Origin: Defluviimonas salinarum
GTDB taxonomy: Bacteria; Pseudomonadota; Alphaproteobacteria; Rhodobacterales; Rhodobacteraceae
DNA: 64,000 nt
Direction of reading: 5' to 3'
Assembly: GCF_026013545.1 (NCBI RefSeq)
Contig: NZ_JAPDOG010000023.1
Coordinates: 1-64,000, forward strand
Shown here: one piece after another, positions 25,566 through 37,230 of the stretch
How the letters are laid out: each line of letters opens with the position of its first letter
Numbering within the stretch: the stretch's first letter is position 1
Translations under genes and position numbers: made by a program
The notes under the pieces: model-generated
Seen by the model: only the letters and a program-made list of their open reading frames with translations
Databases searched by the model: none
Told to the model about the DNA's origin: nothing

Positions 25566-27986
25566 ATGAAGACCCAGACCCGTGTCGTCGTGATCGGCGG
25601 CGGCATCGCCGGATGCTCGACGCTTTATCATCTGACGCAGGAGGGCTGGACCGATGTCGTCCTCGTCGAGCGCAACGAGCTGACCTCGGGCACGACCTGG
25701 CATTCGGCCGCACAGGTGACGAACTTCGGCATGACCCAGACGATGGTCGGGCTGAAAAGCCACTCGATCCGGCTCTACAAGGAACTGGCCGAGGATCCGG
25801 AGTACCCCATCAACTACCACCATGCCGACGGCGGCATCCGGCTGGCCAATACCGAGCGGGTGATGGAGGGCTATCGCCATTTCGCGAGCATGGCCAAGGG
25901 CATGGACGTCGATTTTGAAGTGATCGACGCCGCCGAATGCGCCCGCCGCCATCCGCTGATCTCGACCGACAACCTCATCGGCGGGCTCTGGGACCCCTTG
26001 GACGGCGACATCGACCCCGCCCAGCTTTGCCAGGCGCTCGCGCGCCGTGCGCGCAAGGCCGGTGCCGAGGTCTACCGCAACACCCCCGTCATCGGGCTCA
26101 CGCAGCATCAGGACGACAGTTGGACCGTGCACACCACTCACGGGGACATCAGCTGCGAGATCGTCGTGAATGCCTGCGGCTACCGCGTCAACGAGGTCGG
26201 CGCGATGATGGGGGTGCACCACCCGGTCGCCTCGATGGAGCACCAGTATTTCCTGACCGAGGAGATCCCGGCGATCCGCGAGGCGGGCCACCGGATGCCG
26301 CTCCTGCGCTGCCCGATCAGCGACTACTACTGCCGGCAGGAGAAGTTCGGGCTCCTGGTCGGGTTCTACGAACAGGGCTGCAAGACCTGGGGCATGGACG
26401 GGATCGACCCGAATTTCGTCAACGCGCTCTGCCCCGATGACCTCGATCGCGTGACCGACGTGCTGGAAGGCGCCTTCGCGCGGATGCCCGCGCTGACCGA
26501 GGTCGGCATCCACACCGTCGTCAACGGCCCGATCACCTACACGATCGATGGCGCGCCGCTGGTCGGCCCGATCCCCGGCAAGCGCAACGCCTTCTGCATC
26601 ATCGGGCTCCGCGCCGGGCTTGGCGAGGGCGGCGGTCACGGCTGGCTCCTGGCGCAGCAGATCGTCCACGGCGAGGCCTGCTACGACACCTGGGTCATCG
26701 ACCCGCGCCGCTTCACCGGGCACGCCAACGTGGAGCTGACCGCGCTGAAGGCGGTGGAGGACTACCAGAACGAGTTCCGCTTCCACTTCCCGCACGAACA
26801 TCGCCCCGCCGGGCGGCCGATGAAGACCACGCCGCTGACCCCGATCCTCGCCGCCGAGGGCGCCGAGTTCGGCACGGTGAACGGCTGGGAACGGGTGGCC
26901 TACATCAAGCCCGCGCCCGATTTCCACGAGACCCATTCGTTCCGCTTCACCGAGGCCTTCGACGTGGTCGCGGCCGAGGTCAAGGCCGTGCAGGAAGGCG
27001 TCGGCCTCACCGAGGTCAACGGCTTCAACCGGATCGAGATCACCGGGCCGGGCGCGCGTGACTGGCTCGACCGGATGGTCTGCGGGCGGATTCCGCGTAA
27101 AGAGGGCAAGGTCGGGCTCGGCTATCTCCTCAACCACCACGGCATGGTCAAGGCCGAGGCGACGCTCGCCAATCTCGACGAGGGTACGATCTGGTACGGC
27201 TCGGCGGCGGCGTCTGAATATCACGACATGGACTGGCTCACGGCGCATCTGCCGAAGGACGGCAGCGTCAAGCTCCGCTCGCTCACCAATGACTGGACGA
27301 TCCTCGTCCTCGCCGGGCCGAAGGCGCGCGAGGTGCTGCAGGCCGCCTCGCGCGGCGACTGGACTGCGGCGGCCTTCCCCTGGCTCTCGGTCCGCCGCGC
27401 CTTCGTCGGCATCGCGCCGGCCGTCGTGATGTCGGTGAGCTTCTCGGGCGAGCTTGCCTACGAGATCCACGTCCCCAATGCCTCGCTCTATGCCGCGTAT
27501 CTCGCGCTGCGGCGCGCGGGCGAGGCGCACGGTCTGAGGCTCTTCGGCTCCTACGCGGTGGAATCGATGCGGCTCGAGAAGGGCTACCTGCACTGGAAGG
27601 CCGACCTCGTGACCGAATTCACCCCGTTCGAGACCGGCCTCGACCGCTTCGTGGCGATGGCGAAGCCCGATTTCACCGGCAAGCCGGCGCTGGAGCGGAT
27701 GGTCGCGGCCGGTGCGCGGCGGGCCTTCGTGAGCCTCGTGCTCGACTGCACCCACGCGCCCGCGCATGGCGGGGACAGCATCATCCACGAGGGCCGCGTC
27801 GTCGGCACCGTCACCTCGGCGGGGTGGGGGCATCGCATCGGCAGGAACATCGCCATGGGCTTCGTCGAGCCTGGCTTCGCCGCGCCCGGAACCCGGCTCT
27901 CGGTCGAGGTGATCGGCGCGCCGGTCGCGGCCGAGGTGGTGGAGGGCTGCCTCTACGATCCCGAAAACGTCCGCGTCCGTGCCTGA
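25566..27986 (+). CDS. Second dimethylglycine dehydrogenase-like flavoprotein with GcvT domain
   Basis: An 806-residue paralogue of the 5087-7504 protein with the same two-domain plan. The FAD domain has GGGIAGCS and TTWHSAAQ with H46 at the covalent-FAD position. The GcvT folate domain runs from about residue 430 (SGELAYEIHV, RLEKGYLHW). DPLDGDIDPAQL is shared nearly word for word with DPLDGDVDPSGV of the paralogue. It should oxidise an N-methyl compound and load the one-carbon unit onto tetrahydrofolate. The start follows CGGAGG. The regulator gene downstream overlaps its last 8 bases. The different substrate-side residues suggest a different amine from that of the first locus. Confidence 0.9.
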   Translation: MKTQTRVVVIGGGIAGCSTLYHLTQEGWTDVVLVERNELTSGTTWHSAAQVTNFGMTQTMVGLKSHSIRLYKELAEDPEYPINYHHADGGIRLANTERVMEGYRHFASMAKGMDVDFEVIDAAECARRHPLISTDNLIGGLWDPLDGDIDPAQLCQALARRARKAGAEVYRNTPVIGLTQHQDDSWTVHTTHGDISCEIVVNACGYRVNEVGAMMGVHHPVASMEHQYFLTEEIPAIREAGHRMPLLRCPISDYYCRQEKFGLLVGFYEQGCKTWGMDGIDPNFVNALCPDDLDRVTDVLEGAFARMPALTEVGIHTVVNGPITYTIDGAPLVGPIPGKRNAFCIIGLRAGLGEGGGHGWLLAQQIVHGEACYDTWVIDPRRFTGHANVELTALKAVEDYQNEFRFHFPHEHRPAGRPMKTTPLTPILAAEGAEFGTVNGWERVAYIKPAPDFHETHSFRFTEAFDVVAAEVKAVQEGVGLTEVNGFNRIEITGPGARDWLDRMVCGRIPRKEGKVGLGYLLNHHGMVKAEATLANLDEGTIWYGSAAASEYHDMDWLTAHLPKDGSVKLRSLTNDWTILVLAGPKAREVLQAASRGDWTAAAFPWLSVRRAFVGIAPAVVMSVSFSGELAYEIHVPNASLYAAYLALRRAGEAHGLRLFGSYAVESMRLEKGYLHWKADLVTEFTPFETGLDRFVAMAKPDFTGKPALERMVAAGARRAFVSLVLDCTHAPAHGGDSIIHEGRVVGTVTSAGWGHRIGRNIAMGFVEPGFAAPGTRLSVEVIGAPVAAEVVEGCLYDPENVRVRA

Positions 27987-28929
27987 TCCGCTTCGCACGG
28001 AAATACTCATCGCGCCGGGGTTCGTTCCGACCGAACTGGCCGCGGCGCTCGACTGCCTGCGCATCGCGAACCGCGTTTCAGGGCGCGAGCATTTCAAGTG
28101 GGCGATCGTCTCCGCCAATGGGAAAAGCAGCGTCACGTCGCTTGGAGGCATGGAGGTGACGGCGGTCCCGGTCGCGAAAGCGGCGACCTCGCCCGACCTT
28201 CTGATCATTCCGGGCGGAAGCGGAATTTCCGATTGCCTGCGGGACGTTCTGCCGCGACTGCACCGGGTGAACCATCGCGGCGGCTGCGCGCTCGCGATGT
28301 CGGATGCCGCGCGGGCCCTGCTGGTCGCCGGAATGACCGAGCGCGCGGCCGTTCATTGGGAAACACGCGCCGTTCTGGAAGAAGAAGGCCTTGCCCCGAA
28401 CTGCGTGCCGGTCATTTTCCTCCGAGAGGGCAAGCTTGTCACCAGCGCGGGCATGGCGTCCGCCTATGACGCGCTGATCACCCTGATCGCGGAGTTCTGT
28501 TCGCCACAGGTCGCCGGAACCGTGGCGCGGATTTTGCTGCTCGAACGCTTTCGGATCGGAAGCGCCGAACAGCCGCAAGGTGTCAGCAACATGCCCAACC
28601 TGCCGGACGGGCCGCTGCGGGCCGCGCTGGCGCTCATGGAGATGAACACCGAAGAGCCGATCTCGACCCATACGATCGCGCGCAGCATCATGGTCTCGAC
28701 CCGGCAGATGGAGCGCCTGTTCGCCCGGTACCTCGGAACATCGCCCAACAAGTACTATCGCCAGATCCGGCTTCACAAGGCGCGCATCCTGATCGAAGGG
28801 AGCAAGCTCTCGCTAAGTCAGGTCGCCCTGGCCTGCGGCTTCGAGTCCCATTCGCATTTCTCGCGCGTCTTCAAGAACCGCTATGGCGTCACCCCCTACG
28901 ACGTGCGTTCGCGACTTCTGCACCAGTAA
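27979..28929 (+). CDS. GATase1-like AraC-family regulator (GbdR/CdhR type)
   Basis: A 316-residue regulator with an N-terminal DJ-1/PfpI class I amidotransferase-like sensing domain (residues 5-170, with LLIIPGGSG and ALAMSDAARALLVAGM) and a C-terminal AraC helix-turn-helix pair (residues 215-315, with RSIMVSTRQMERLFARYLG and LACGFESHSHFSRVFKNRYG). In Pseudomonas this architecture includes GbdR, CdhR and SouR, which sense betaine, carnitine and sarcosine. The start is GTG and lies inside the end of the flavoprotein gene (8-base overlap), so the regulator is made together with the enzyme. It probably senses a methylated amine; which one is not shown. Confidence 0.9.
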   Translation: MPDPLRTEILIAPGFVPTELAAALDCLRIANRVSGREHFKWAIVSANGKSSVTSLGGMEVTAVPVAKAATSPDLLIIPGGSGISDCLRDVLPRLHRVNHRGGCALAMSDAARALLVAGMTERAAVHWETRAVLEEEGLAPNCVPVIFLREGKLVTSAGMASAYDALITLIAEFCSPQVAGTVARILLLERFRIGSAEQPQGVSNMPNLPDGPLRAALALMEMNTEEPISTHTIARSIMVSTRQMERLFARYLGTSPNKYYRQIRLHKARILIEGSKLSLSQVALACGFESHSHFSRVFKNRYGVTPYDVRSRLLHQ

Positions 28930-28936
28930 CGACCCG

Positions 28937-30295
28937 CTATGCCTCCGTCCGGGTCAGGACCAGATCGGACAGCGCGGCGAAGCCGTCCGCGCCCAGCGTG
29001 TCGAACCTGCTCGCCAGCCGTTCCATCTCCGCGGCGCGCTCGGCGCCGAGGACCGGATCGGCGAAGCCGTGGAACTTGGCGCGGATCTCGTCGTCGCCGA
29101 GCGGCTGGTCGGTGTCGCCGCGCGGCGTGCGCGGCGGCGCCTCGAAGCGGCGGCCGTCGGTGGTGATCAGCGTGACCGCCGCCCAGCGCTGGGCGACGCT
29201 CCGGGCGGTCAGTTCGGGATCGTCGATGAGCGTGGTGGCGCGGCTGATCCGCAGGATCTCGGGGTCGCGCAGCGTCTCCTCGGTCAGCTCCCCGACGCCG
29301 ATCCGGCCACGCACGATCATCGCCGCGACCGGGAAGGCGATCGCGTAGCTGAACTCGTCGAGCGATTTCGGTTCGTGCCCGGCAAGGCGGGTCGCATAGT
29401 GGAAGGTGCGGATCTCCACGCCCGCGATCCGGTCGTGGGTGAGGCCGTTTTCGCGCATCAGGTCGCGCGCTGCGTCGATCGAGGGATGCGCCCAGCGGCA
29501 GCAGGGATAGGCCTTGTAATGGGTGTGATCGAGCGTCAGCCAGCTTTCCCCGAGCCCTTGCCAGAAGGGCTCGGCCGCCGCGCCCTCGCAGGTCAGGGCC
29601 GGGGCGCCGGTGAAGCCCTCGCGCGCGAGATAGGCGGCGGTGACGCCCGAGGGCGCGCCCCAGCCGACGCCGTCGCGGACCATGGTCGGGAAGTCGATGC
29701 AGCGCATCATCTGGCTGCGCGGCCCGTGGTATTCGCCGATCCCGGCGGCGTGGCGGATCTGCTCGCGGTCGCAGCCGAGCATCCGCGCCGCGGCCGCGGC
29801 GACGCCGACCGCGGTCCAGGCACCCGAGGTGTGGTAATCGGGGCAGGTCGCGTGCTGGACCTGCCCGGCGCGGTAGCTGATCTCGTAGGCGAGCGCGAGC
29901 CAGAGCGCGAAGTCGCGCCCGGTGATCGCGCGTCCCCGGGCGCGCTCGGCATCGGCGACGGCGAGGAGGGCGGGGAAGATCGCCGATCCGGCATGGCCCT
30001 TGTTGGGCGTGGTGCCGTCATGGGCGTCGATGCTGTCGACCATGAACGCCCCGGCCATCGCCGCCCCGGCCGGGCTCACCCGGCGCCCGTCCATCAGCAT
30101 CCGCGCCGCGCCAGCCTCGCCCGGCCCGAAGAGCGCAAGCGCACCCTTGCGGGCGATCCGCGACAGCCCCGTCGTGGAGCCGATCGCCGCCACGCCCATC
30201 GTGTCGAGAAAGCTGCGCCTGAGAAGCGCGAGCAGCGCCTCGGGCAGATCGCCATAGCCGAGCGTGACAGCGAATCCGGCCATATCCCTGGTCAT
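28937..30295 (-). CDS. MmgE/PrpD family protein
   Basis: A 452-residue protein of the MmgE/PrpD superfamily, which includes 2-methylcitrate dehydratase, cis-aconitate decarboxylase and iminodisuccinate epimerase. Conserved blocks are the N-terminal RRSFLDTMGVA, SIDAHDGTTPNKGHAGSAIFPALLA (active-site histidine region), HTSGAWTAVGVAAAAARMLG, and KAYPCCRWAHPSIDA. The start ATG lies six bases after GGGAG; an upstream GTG is less likely. It converges with the AraC-type regulator gene (7 bp between stops). A role in the amine locus is possible but the substrate is unknown. Confidence 0.9.
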   Translation of the reverse strand: MTRDMAGFAVTLGYGDLPEALLALLRRSFLDTMGVAAIGSTTGLSRIARKGALALFGPGEAGAARMLMDGRRVSPAGAAMAGAFMVDSIDAHDGTTPNKGHAGSAIFPALLAVADAERARGRAITGRDFALWLALAYEISYRAGQVQHATCPDYHTSGAWTAVGVAAAAARMLGCDREQIRHAAGIGEYHGPRSQMMRCIDFPTMVRDGVGWGAPSGVTAAYLAREGFTGAPALTCEGAAAEPFWQGLGESWLTLDHTHYKAYPCCRWAHPSIDAARDLMRENGLTHDRIAGVEIRTFHYATRLAGHEPKSLDEFSYAIAFPVAAMIVRGRIGVGELTEETLRDPEILRISRATTLIDDPELTARSVAQRWAAVTLITTDGRRFEAPPRTPRGDTDQPLGDDEIRAKFHGFADPVLGAERAAEMERLASRFDTLGADGFAALSDLVLTRTEA

Positions 30296-30503
30296 AACGA
30301 ACTCCCGAAATCGGGCCCGCACGGCGGTGCCCCGTCGCGCGTATCAAGCATCGTGGCACGGCCGGGCGCAATCGCGTTCTCCGGTCGGACAATAGAACGA
30401 GGACTGGGGATGCAGATCGCCAAGGGGGCGGGACGGTCGCGGCCTGCACGGGCCTTGCCCGCACGGGAGGTCGCCGTAAAGTGCTGTTACTTCGGATGTT
30501 TGA

Positions 30504-30578
<75 letters not shown>

Positions 30579-30668
30579 CCGTTTGCGTGGGGCGGGTGTT
30601 AGACGCAATTTTCGCCCCGCGCAAGGGCAATCTGGACGCTTTCTGCAGTCCGCTGTAGAGAGGGCGCC

Positions 30669-30821
30669 ATGGACAGGAAATCCCCGAAATCCCCGCCCCC
30701 GAAAGGCGAGGAGACGCGCGAGGCGCGGCTCAAGGCGGCGCTCAAGGCCAATCTCGCCCGCCGCAAGGCGCAGGCGCGCGCCCGCGCCGCCAAGCCCGAC
30801 GGGAATGAAAAGGAAAGCTGA
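30669..30821 (+). CDS. Small basic protein upstream of murA, function unknown
   Basis: A 50-codon frame encoding a highly charged peptide rich in lysine, arginine, alanine and proline (MDRKSPKSPPPKGEETREA at the start, then RLKAALKANLARRKAQARA). It has no cysteine, no hydrophobic segment and no recognisable domain; the middle should form one amphipathic helix. It ends 3 bp before the murA start on the same strand, so it is probably co-transcribed and possibly coupled to murA. Tiny basic genes are often seen at this place in related genomes (from memory). Function unknown. Confidence 0.7.
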   Translation: MDRKSPKSPPPKGEETREARLKAALKANLARRKAQARARAAKPDGNEKES

Positions 30822-30824
30822 GGC

Positions 30825-32093
30825 ATGGATTCGATCATCGTCACCGGCGGCACCGAGCTCAGGGGCCAGATCCCGATCGCCGGCGCCAAGAACGCCTGCC
30901 TCGCGCTGATGCCGGCCACGCTCCTGAGCGACGAGCCGCTGACGCTCACCAACGCGCCGAGGCTCTCGGACATCAAGACGATGACGACGCTTCTCGAATC
31001 GCTCGGCGCCGAGGTCCGCTCGATGCAGGAGGGCCGGGTGCTGGCGATGTCGAGCCATGACCTCGACAACCTCACCGCTGACTATGACATCGTCCGCAAG
31101 ATGCGCGCCTCGAACCTCGTGCTCGGGCCGCTTCTGGCGCGTGCCGGGCGGGCGGTCGTGTCCTTGCCTGGCGGCTGCGCCATCGGGGCGCGGCCGATGG
31201 ATATCCACATCGCCGGGCTCGAGGCGCTCGGTGCCGAGATCGAGCTGAGGGACGGCTATCTGCACGCGGTGGCGCCGCGCGGCCTGAAGGGTGCGGTGAT
31301 CGAGCAGCGGTTCGCCTCGGTCGGCGCGACCGAGAACGTGGTGATGGCGGCAACGCTCGCCAAGGGCACGACGGTCCTCAGGAATGCCGCGCGCGAGCCC
31401 GAGATCGTCGATCTGGTGAAGTGCTTGCACTCGATGGGCGCCCATATCGAGGGCGAGGGCACCGACACGATCACCATCGAGGGCGTCGACCGGCTTCATG
31501 GCGCCACCCATCCGGTCGTCGCCGACCGGATCGAGCTTGGCACCTACATGATCGCGCCCGCGATCGCCGGCGGAGAGGTCGAGCTGATCGGCGGCCGCAT
31601 GGACCTCTTGCCCGCCTTCTGCGAGAAGCTCCACGGCGCCGGGATCGAGGTCAGCGAGACCAAGCTGGGCCTCAAGGTCGCGCGGTCGAACGGCCGGGCG
31701 CGCGCGGTCGACGTGAAGACCGAGGTCTTCCCCGGCTTCCCGACCGATCTTCAGGCGCAGATGATGGCGCTTCTGGCCACTGCGAAGGGCACCAGCGTGC
31801 TCGAGGAGACGATCTTCGAGAACCGTTTCATGCATGCCCCGGAACTGATGCGCATGGGCGCCGAGATCGAGGTTCACGGCGGCCATGCGACCGTGCACGG
31901 GGTCGAGCGGCTGAAGGGCGCGCCGGTGATGGCGACGGATCTGCGCGCCTCGGTCTCGCTGATCCTCGCCGGGCTCGGCGCCGAGGGCGAGACCGTGGTC
32001 AGCCGGGTCTATCACCTCGACCGCGGCTACGAACGGGTCGAGGAGAAGCTCTCGGCCTGCGGCGCGCGGATCGAACGGGTGAAGGGCGAGTGA
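30825..32093 (+). CDS. murA: UDP-N-acetylglucosamine 1-carboxyvinyltransferase MurA
   Basis: A 422-residue enzyme for the first committed step of peptidoglycan synthesis, transferring enolpyruvate from PEP to UDP-GlcNAc in the cytosol. [26 protein letters not shown] is the family N-terminus pattern. The catalytic cysteine that fosfomycin modifies is C118 in [26 protein letters not shown] and [13 protein letters not shown] are also conserved. Normal length. The DUF2948 gene overlaps its stop by one base (TGATG). Confidence 0.97.
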   Translation: MDSIIVTGGTELRGQIPIAGAKNACLALMPATLLSDEPLTLTNAPRLSDIKTMTTLLESLGAEVRSMQEGRVLAMSSHDLDNLTADYDIVRKMRASNLVLGPLLARAGRAVVSLPGGCAIGARPMDIHIAGLEALGAEIELRDGYLHAVAPRGLKGAVIEQRFASVGATENVVMAATLAKGTTVLRNAAREPEIVDLVKCLHSMGAHIEGEGTDTITIEGVDRLHGATHPVVADRIELGTYMIAPAIAGGEVELIGGRMDLLPAFCEKLHGAGIEVSETKLGLKVARSNGRARAVDVKTEVFPGFPTDLQAQMMALLATAKGTSVLEETIFENRFMHAPELMRMGAEIEVHGGHATVHGVERLKGAPVMATDLRASVSLILAGLGAEGETVVSRVYHLDRGYERVEEKLSACGARIERVKGE

Positions 32094-32572
32094 TGGGCGA
32101 AGACGCACGGTTCGAGGACGCGGCCGAGCGCCCGCTCCATCTCAAGGCCGAAGCCGCCGAAGACGTGCCGGTGATTTCGGCGCTGGTGCAGGATGCGGTT
32201 TTCGCAATCACCGACATGAGCTGGCAGCCGAAGGCGCGCCGTCTTGCGCTGCTCGTCAACCGCTTCCGCTGGGAGGACCGCAGCGCCGCCGAGGCGCGCG
32301 GCCGGCCCTACGAGCGGGTGCGGGCGCTTCTGGTGATCGGCGGCGTGACCGGGGTCGCCTCGCAGGGCATCGACCGCACCGACAAGTCGACCGTTCTGTC
32401 GCTTCTCTCCATCGCCTGGCATCCCGGCGCGGACGGCGCGGGACGAGTCGAACTCACGCTCGCGGGCGACGGCGCGATCGCGGCCGAGGTCGAATGTCTC
32501 GACCTCACGCTGAAGGACGTGACCCGCCCCTATGTCGCGCCCTCGCACAAGGCGCCTGTTCACCCGGAATGA
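32093..32572 (+). CDS. DUF2948 family protein
   Basis: A 159-residue conserved alphaproteobacterial protein of unknown function. Typical blocks are LHLKAEAAEDVPVISALVQDAV, ITDMSWQPKARRLALLVNRFRWED and the C-terminal GAIAAEVECLDLTLKDVTRPY. No catalytic motif or membrane segment is visible. It begins one base inside the murA stop and its own stop overlaps the next start (ATGA), so it is embedded in the murA operon. The location behind murA is usual for this family in Rhodobacteraceae. Confidence 0.88.
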   Translation: MGEDARFEDAAERPLHLKAEAAEDVPVISALVQDAVFAITDMSWQPKARRLALLVNRFRWEDRSAAEARGRPYERVRALLVIGGVTGVASQGIDRTDKSTVLSLLSIAWHPGADGAGRVELTLAGDGAIAAEVECLDLTLKDVTRPYVAPSHKAPVHPE

Positions 32573-33048
32573 CGGTGCGGCGGATCACCCCGGAGGAGGC
32601 CGCACTCTGGCGCCGGATCCGGCTTCTCGCGCTCGCCACAGCGCCCGAGGCGTTTTCGACCCGGCATGCCGAGTGGGAAAGCCGGCCGCTCGCCGATTTC
32701 GCCGCGCAGATCGCGGCCAACCCGGTCTTCCTTGCCTTCGACAACGCGGAGCCGGTCGGCTCGGCCAGCTGGTCCCGCGACACCGAACTTCAGACCCGCG
32801 GCTGGCTCACCTCGGTCTTCGTGGCACCCTCCGCGCGCGGGCGCGGCCATGCGCCGGCGCTGATCGTCGCCACGCTGGCGGATGCGGCGGCGGCCGGGAT
32901 CCGCGAGATGCGGCTCGAGGTCGGCGCGGCGAACCGGGTGGCACAGGAGGTCTACGCGAAGGTCGGATTCGCGCCGGTTCCGGCCAGCGAAGCGCAGGGC
33001 CCGTCCTGCGGCCGCTGCGAGATCATGCTCGCGCGCGCGCTGCCGTGA
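32569..33048 (+). CDS. GNAT family N-acetyltransferase
   Basis: A 159-residue acetyltransferase fold. The N-terminal MTVRRITPEEAALWRRIRLLAL is typical. The acetyl-CoA-binding motif A reads LTSVFVAPSARGRGHAPALI, and motif B lies in MRLEVGAANRVAQEVYAKVGF. It transfers an acetyl group from acetyl-CoA to an unknown amine. The start overlaps the DUF2948 stop. dnaG follows 63 bp downstream, so the murA-DUF2948-GNAT group forms one unit. Confidence 0.9.
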   Translation: MTVRRITPEEAALWRRIRLLALATAPEAFSTRHAEWESRPLADFAAQIAANPVFLAFDNAEPVGSASWSRDTELQTRGWLTSVFVAPSARGRGHAPALIVATLADAAAAGIREMRLEVGAANRVAQEVYAKVGFAPVPASEAQGPSCGRCEIMLARALP

Positions 33049-33111
33049 CCTCCCGGTGCGGATGGCCAAGTCTCTTGCCCCGGCGACCCGCAATGCCGAT
33101 ATAGTCGGCCC

Positions 33112-35079
33112 ATGAGTCTCCCTCCCGGCTTCCTCGATGAACTGCGCACCCGCACGTCGCTCTCGCGCGTGGTCGGGCGCAAGGTCACCTGGGACATGCG
33201 CAAGTCGAACCAGGCCAAGGGCGATCTCTGGGCGCCATGCCCTTTCCACCAAGAAAAATCCGCCTCGTTCCATGTCGACGACCAGAAGGGCTATTACTAC
33301 TGCTTCGGCTGCCACGCGAAGGGCGACGCGGTCTCCTTCCTGCGCGAGACCGAGAACATGGGCTTCATGGAAGCGATTGACGCGCTGGCCCGCGATGCCG
33401 GGATGCAGATGCCGGCGCGGGATCCGAAGGCCGCCGAACGCGCCGACCGCCGCACCGAACTCGCGCAGGTGATGGAGGAGGCGGTCCGCCACTACCGGCT
33501 GCAACTGAAGACCGCCGCCGGCGCCGAAGCGCGCGACTACCTCACCCGCCGCAAGCTTTCGGAGGCGGCGCAGGACCGCTTCGAGATCGGCTTCGCGCCC
33601 GAGGGCTGGCAGGGGCTCTGGGATGCGCTCAGGGCCCGCGGCATCGCCGAGGACCTGATCCTCGGCGCCGGCCTCGCCCGGCCGAGCACCAAGGGCAAGG
33701 CGCCCTACGACACGTTCCGCAACCGGATCATGTTCCCGATCCGCGACGCGCGCGGCCGCTGCATCGCCTTCGGCGGCCGGGCGATGGACCCGAACGACAA
33801 CGCCAAGTACCTGAACTCGCCCGAGACCGAACTCTTCGACAAGGGCCGCAGCCTCTACAACCACGGCCCCGCGCGCGAGGCCGCGGGGAAGGGCCAGCCC
33901 TTGATCGTGGCCGAGGGCTACATGGACGTGATCGCGCTGGTCGGCGCCGGGTTCGAGGCCGCGGTGGCCCCGCTCGGCACCGCGATCACCGAGGACCAGC
34001 TCCGGCTCCTCTGGCGGCTCTCGCCCGAGCCCCTGATCATGCTCGACGGCGACGCCGCCGGGATCCGTGCCGCCACCCGTCTCGTCGATCTGGCGCTTCC
34101 TCTGCTTGAAGCGGGGCAGGGGCTCAGGTTCGTGATCCTGCCCGAGGGGATGGACCCCGACGACCTCATCAAGCTCCGCGGCCGCGAGGCGATGGCGGGC
34201 CTCGTCGCCGAGGCGCAGCCGATGGTGAACCTCCTCTGGCGGCGCGAGACCGAAGGCCGCGTCTTCGACAGCCCCGAACGCAAGGCCACCCTCGACAAGT
34301 CCCTGCGCGCCGCGATCAAGCGTATCGCCGATCCCTCGATCCGCGCCCATTACGGCGAAGAGATCAAGCGTCTGCGCTGGGAGCTTTTCGGCACCGCGCG
34401 CCGAGGGGACCGCGCCGGATCCGGCTTCCGCCCCGGCGGCGGTCCGGGCGGCAAGTGGCGGCCCGCCACGGCCGAGCCGTTGCCCGCGACCCGCGCCTCG
34501 CTGCTCGCCGCCGCGCCCGGCGACGAGGTCGAGGATTACCTCCGCGAGGCGATGATCCTTGCCATCGCCATCACTCACCCCGCCTGCGTCGCCCGCTTCG
34601 AGAGCCAGCTCGAGACCGTCGAAATGCGCGACCCCGGCCACGAGCGCCTCCTGAACGCGCTCATCGCCGCCGCCCACGAGGGCGCGGCGGCTGCGGACAG
34701 CGCGATTATTCGCAGAAAAATCGAGGACACAGCCGGGCCCGACCTTGAAAAGCTCATGGGCCTCGCCCACGTCCAGAGCGCCCCTCCCGTGCGCAACGCC
34801 GCCAATGCCGAACTGGCCACCATGTGCCTCGCCGAGGAGCTTGCCAAACTCGAGGCGCGCCGCGGCGCGGTAGCCGAGATCGAGGATGCGATGGAGGACC
34901 TGACCGGCCTTGTCGATGAGGGCCTGACCTGGCGTTTGAGCCAGGCTGCCGAGGCGCGGCACCGCGCCGACCGCTCCAAGCTCGACGATACCAGCGACAT
35001 GGGCGAGGACCGCGCCGCCCTGTCGGCCCAGCTCCAGCGCCTGATCGACGGCGCCGCCTGGGAGAAGAAGAAACGCTGA
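33112..35079 (+). CDS. dnaG: DNA primase DnaG
   Basis: A 655-residue primase that makes RNA primers for DNA replication. The CHC2 zinc-binding domain is at the N-terminus (CPFHQEKSASFH and YYYCFGCHAKGDA). The central TOPRIM domain has LIVAEGYMDVIAL and LIMLDGDAAGIRA. The C-terminal part binds the DnaB helicase. It lies just upstream of rpoD as in the widespread dnaG-rpoD macromolecular synthesis arrangement; rpsU is absent here. Normal length. Confidence 0.97.
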   Translation: MSLPPGFLDELRTRTSLSRVVGRKVTWDMRKSNQAKGDLWAPCPFHQEKSASFHVDDQKGYYYCFGCHAKGDAVSFLRETENMGFMEAIDALARDAGMQMPARDPKAAERADRRTELAQVMEEAVRHYRLQLKTAAGAEARDYLTRRKLSEAAQDRFEIGFAPEGWQGLWDALRARGIAEDLILGAGLARPSTKGKAPYDTFRNRIMFPIRDARGRCIAFGGRAMDPNDNAKYLNSPETELFDKGRSLYNHGPAREAAGKGQPLIVAEGYMDVIALVGAGFEAAVAPLGTAITEDQLRLLWRLSPEPLIMLDGDAAGIRAATRLVDLALPLLEAGQGLRFVILPEGMDPDDLIKLRGREAMAGLVAEAQPMVNLLWRRETEGRVFDSPERKATLDKSLRAAIKRIADPSIRAHYGEEIKRLRWELFGTARRGDRAGSGFRPGGGPGGKWRPATAEPLPATRASLLAAAPGDEVEDYLREAMILAIAITHPACVARFESQLETVEMRDPGHERLLNALIAAAHEGAAAADSAIIRRKIEDTAGPDLEKLMGLAHVQSAPPVRNAANAELATMCLAEELAKLEARRGAVAEIEDAMEDLTGLVDEGLTWRLSQAAEARHRADRSKLDDTSDMGEDRAALSAQLQRLIDGAAWEKKKR

Positions 35080-35187
35080 GCCCGACGCGTTGGGCGCGGC
35101 CGCGCCCCCTGTGATTCGCGCTCACGATTCGCTACAACCCGGGAACCGATTCGTCCACCGAGTCGCCCGACCTCTGAAGGAGCCCCT

Positions 35188-37170
<1,983 letters not shown>

Positions 37171-37230
37171 GGGTAGGCGGGATCGAACGGCGCTGCGCGG
37201 AAATGAAGAACGCCGGATGTCACGACCGCA

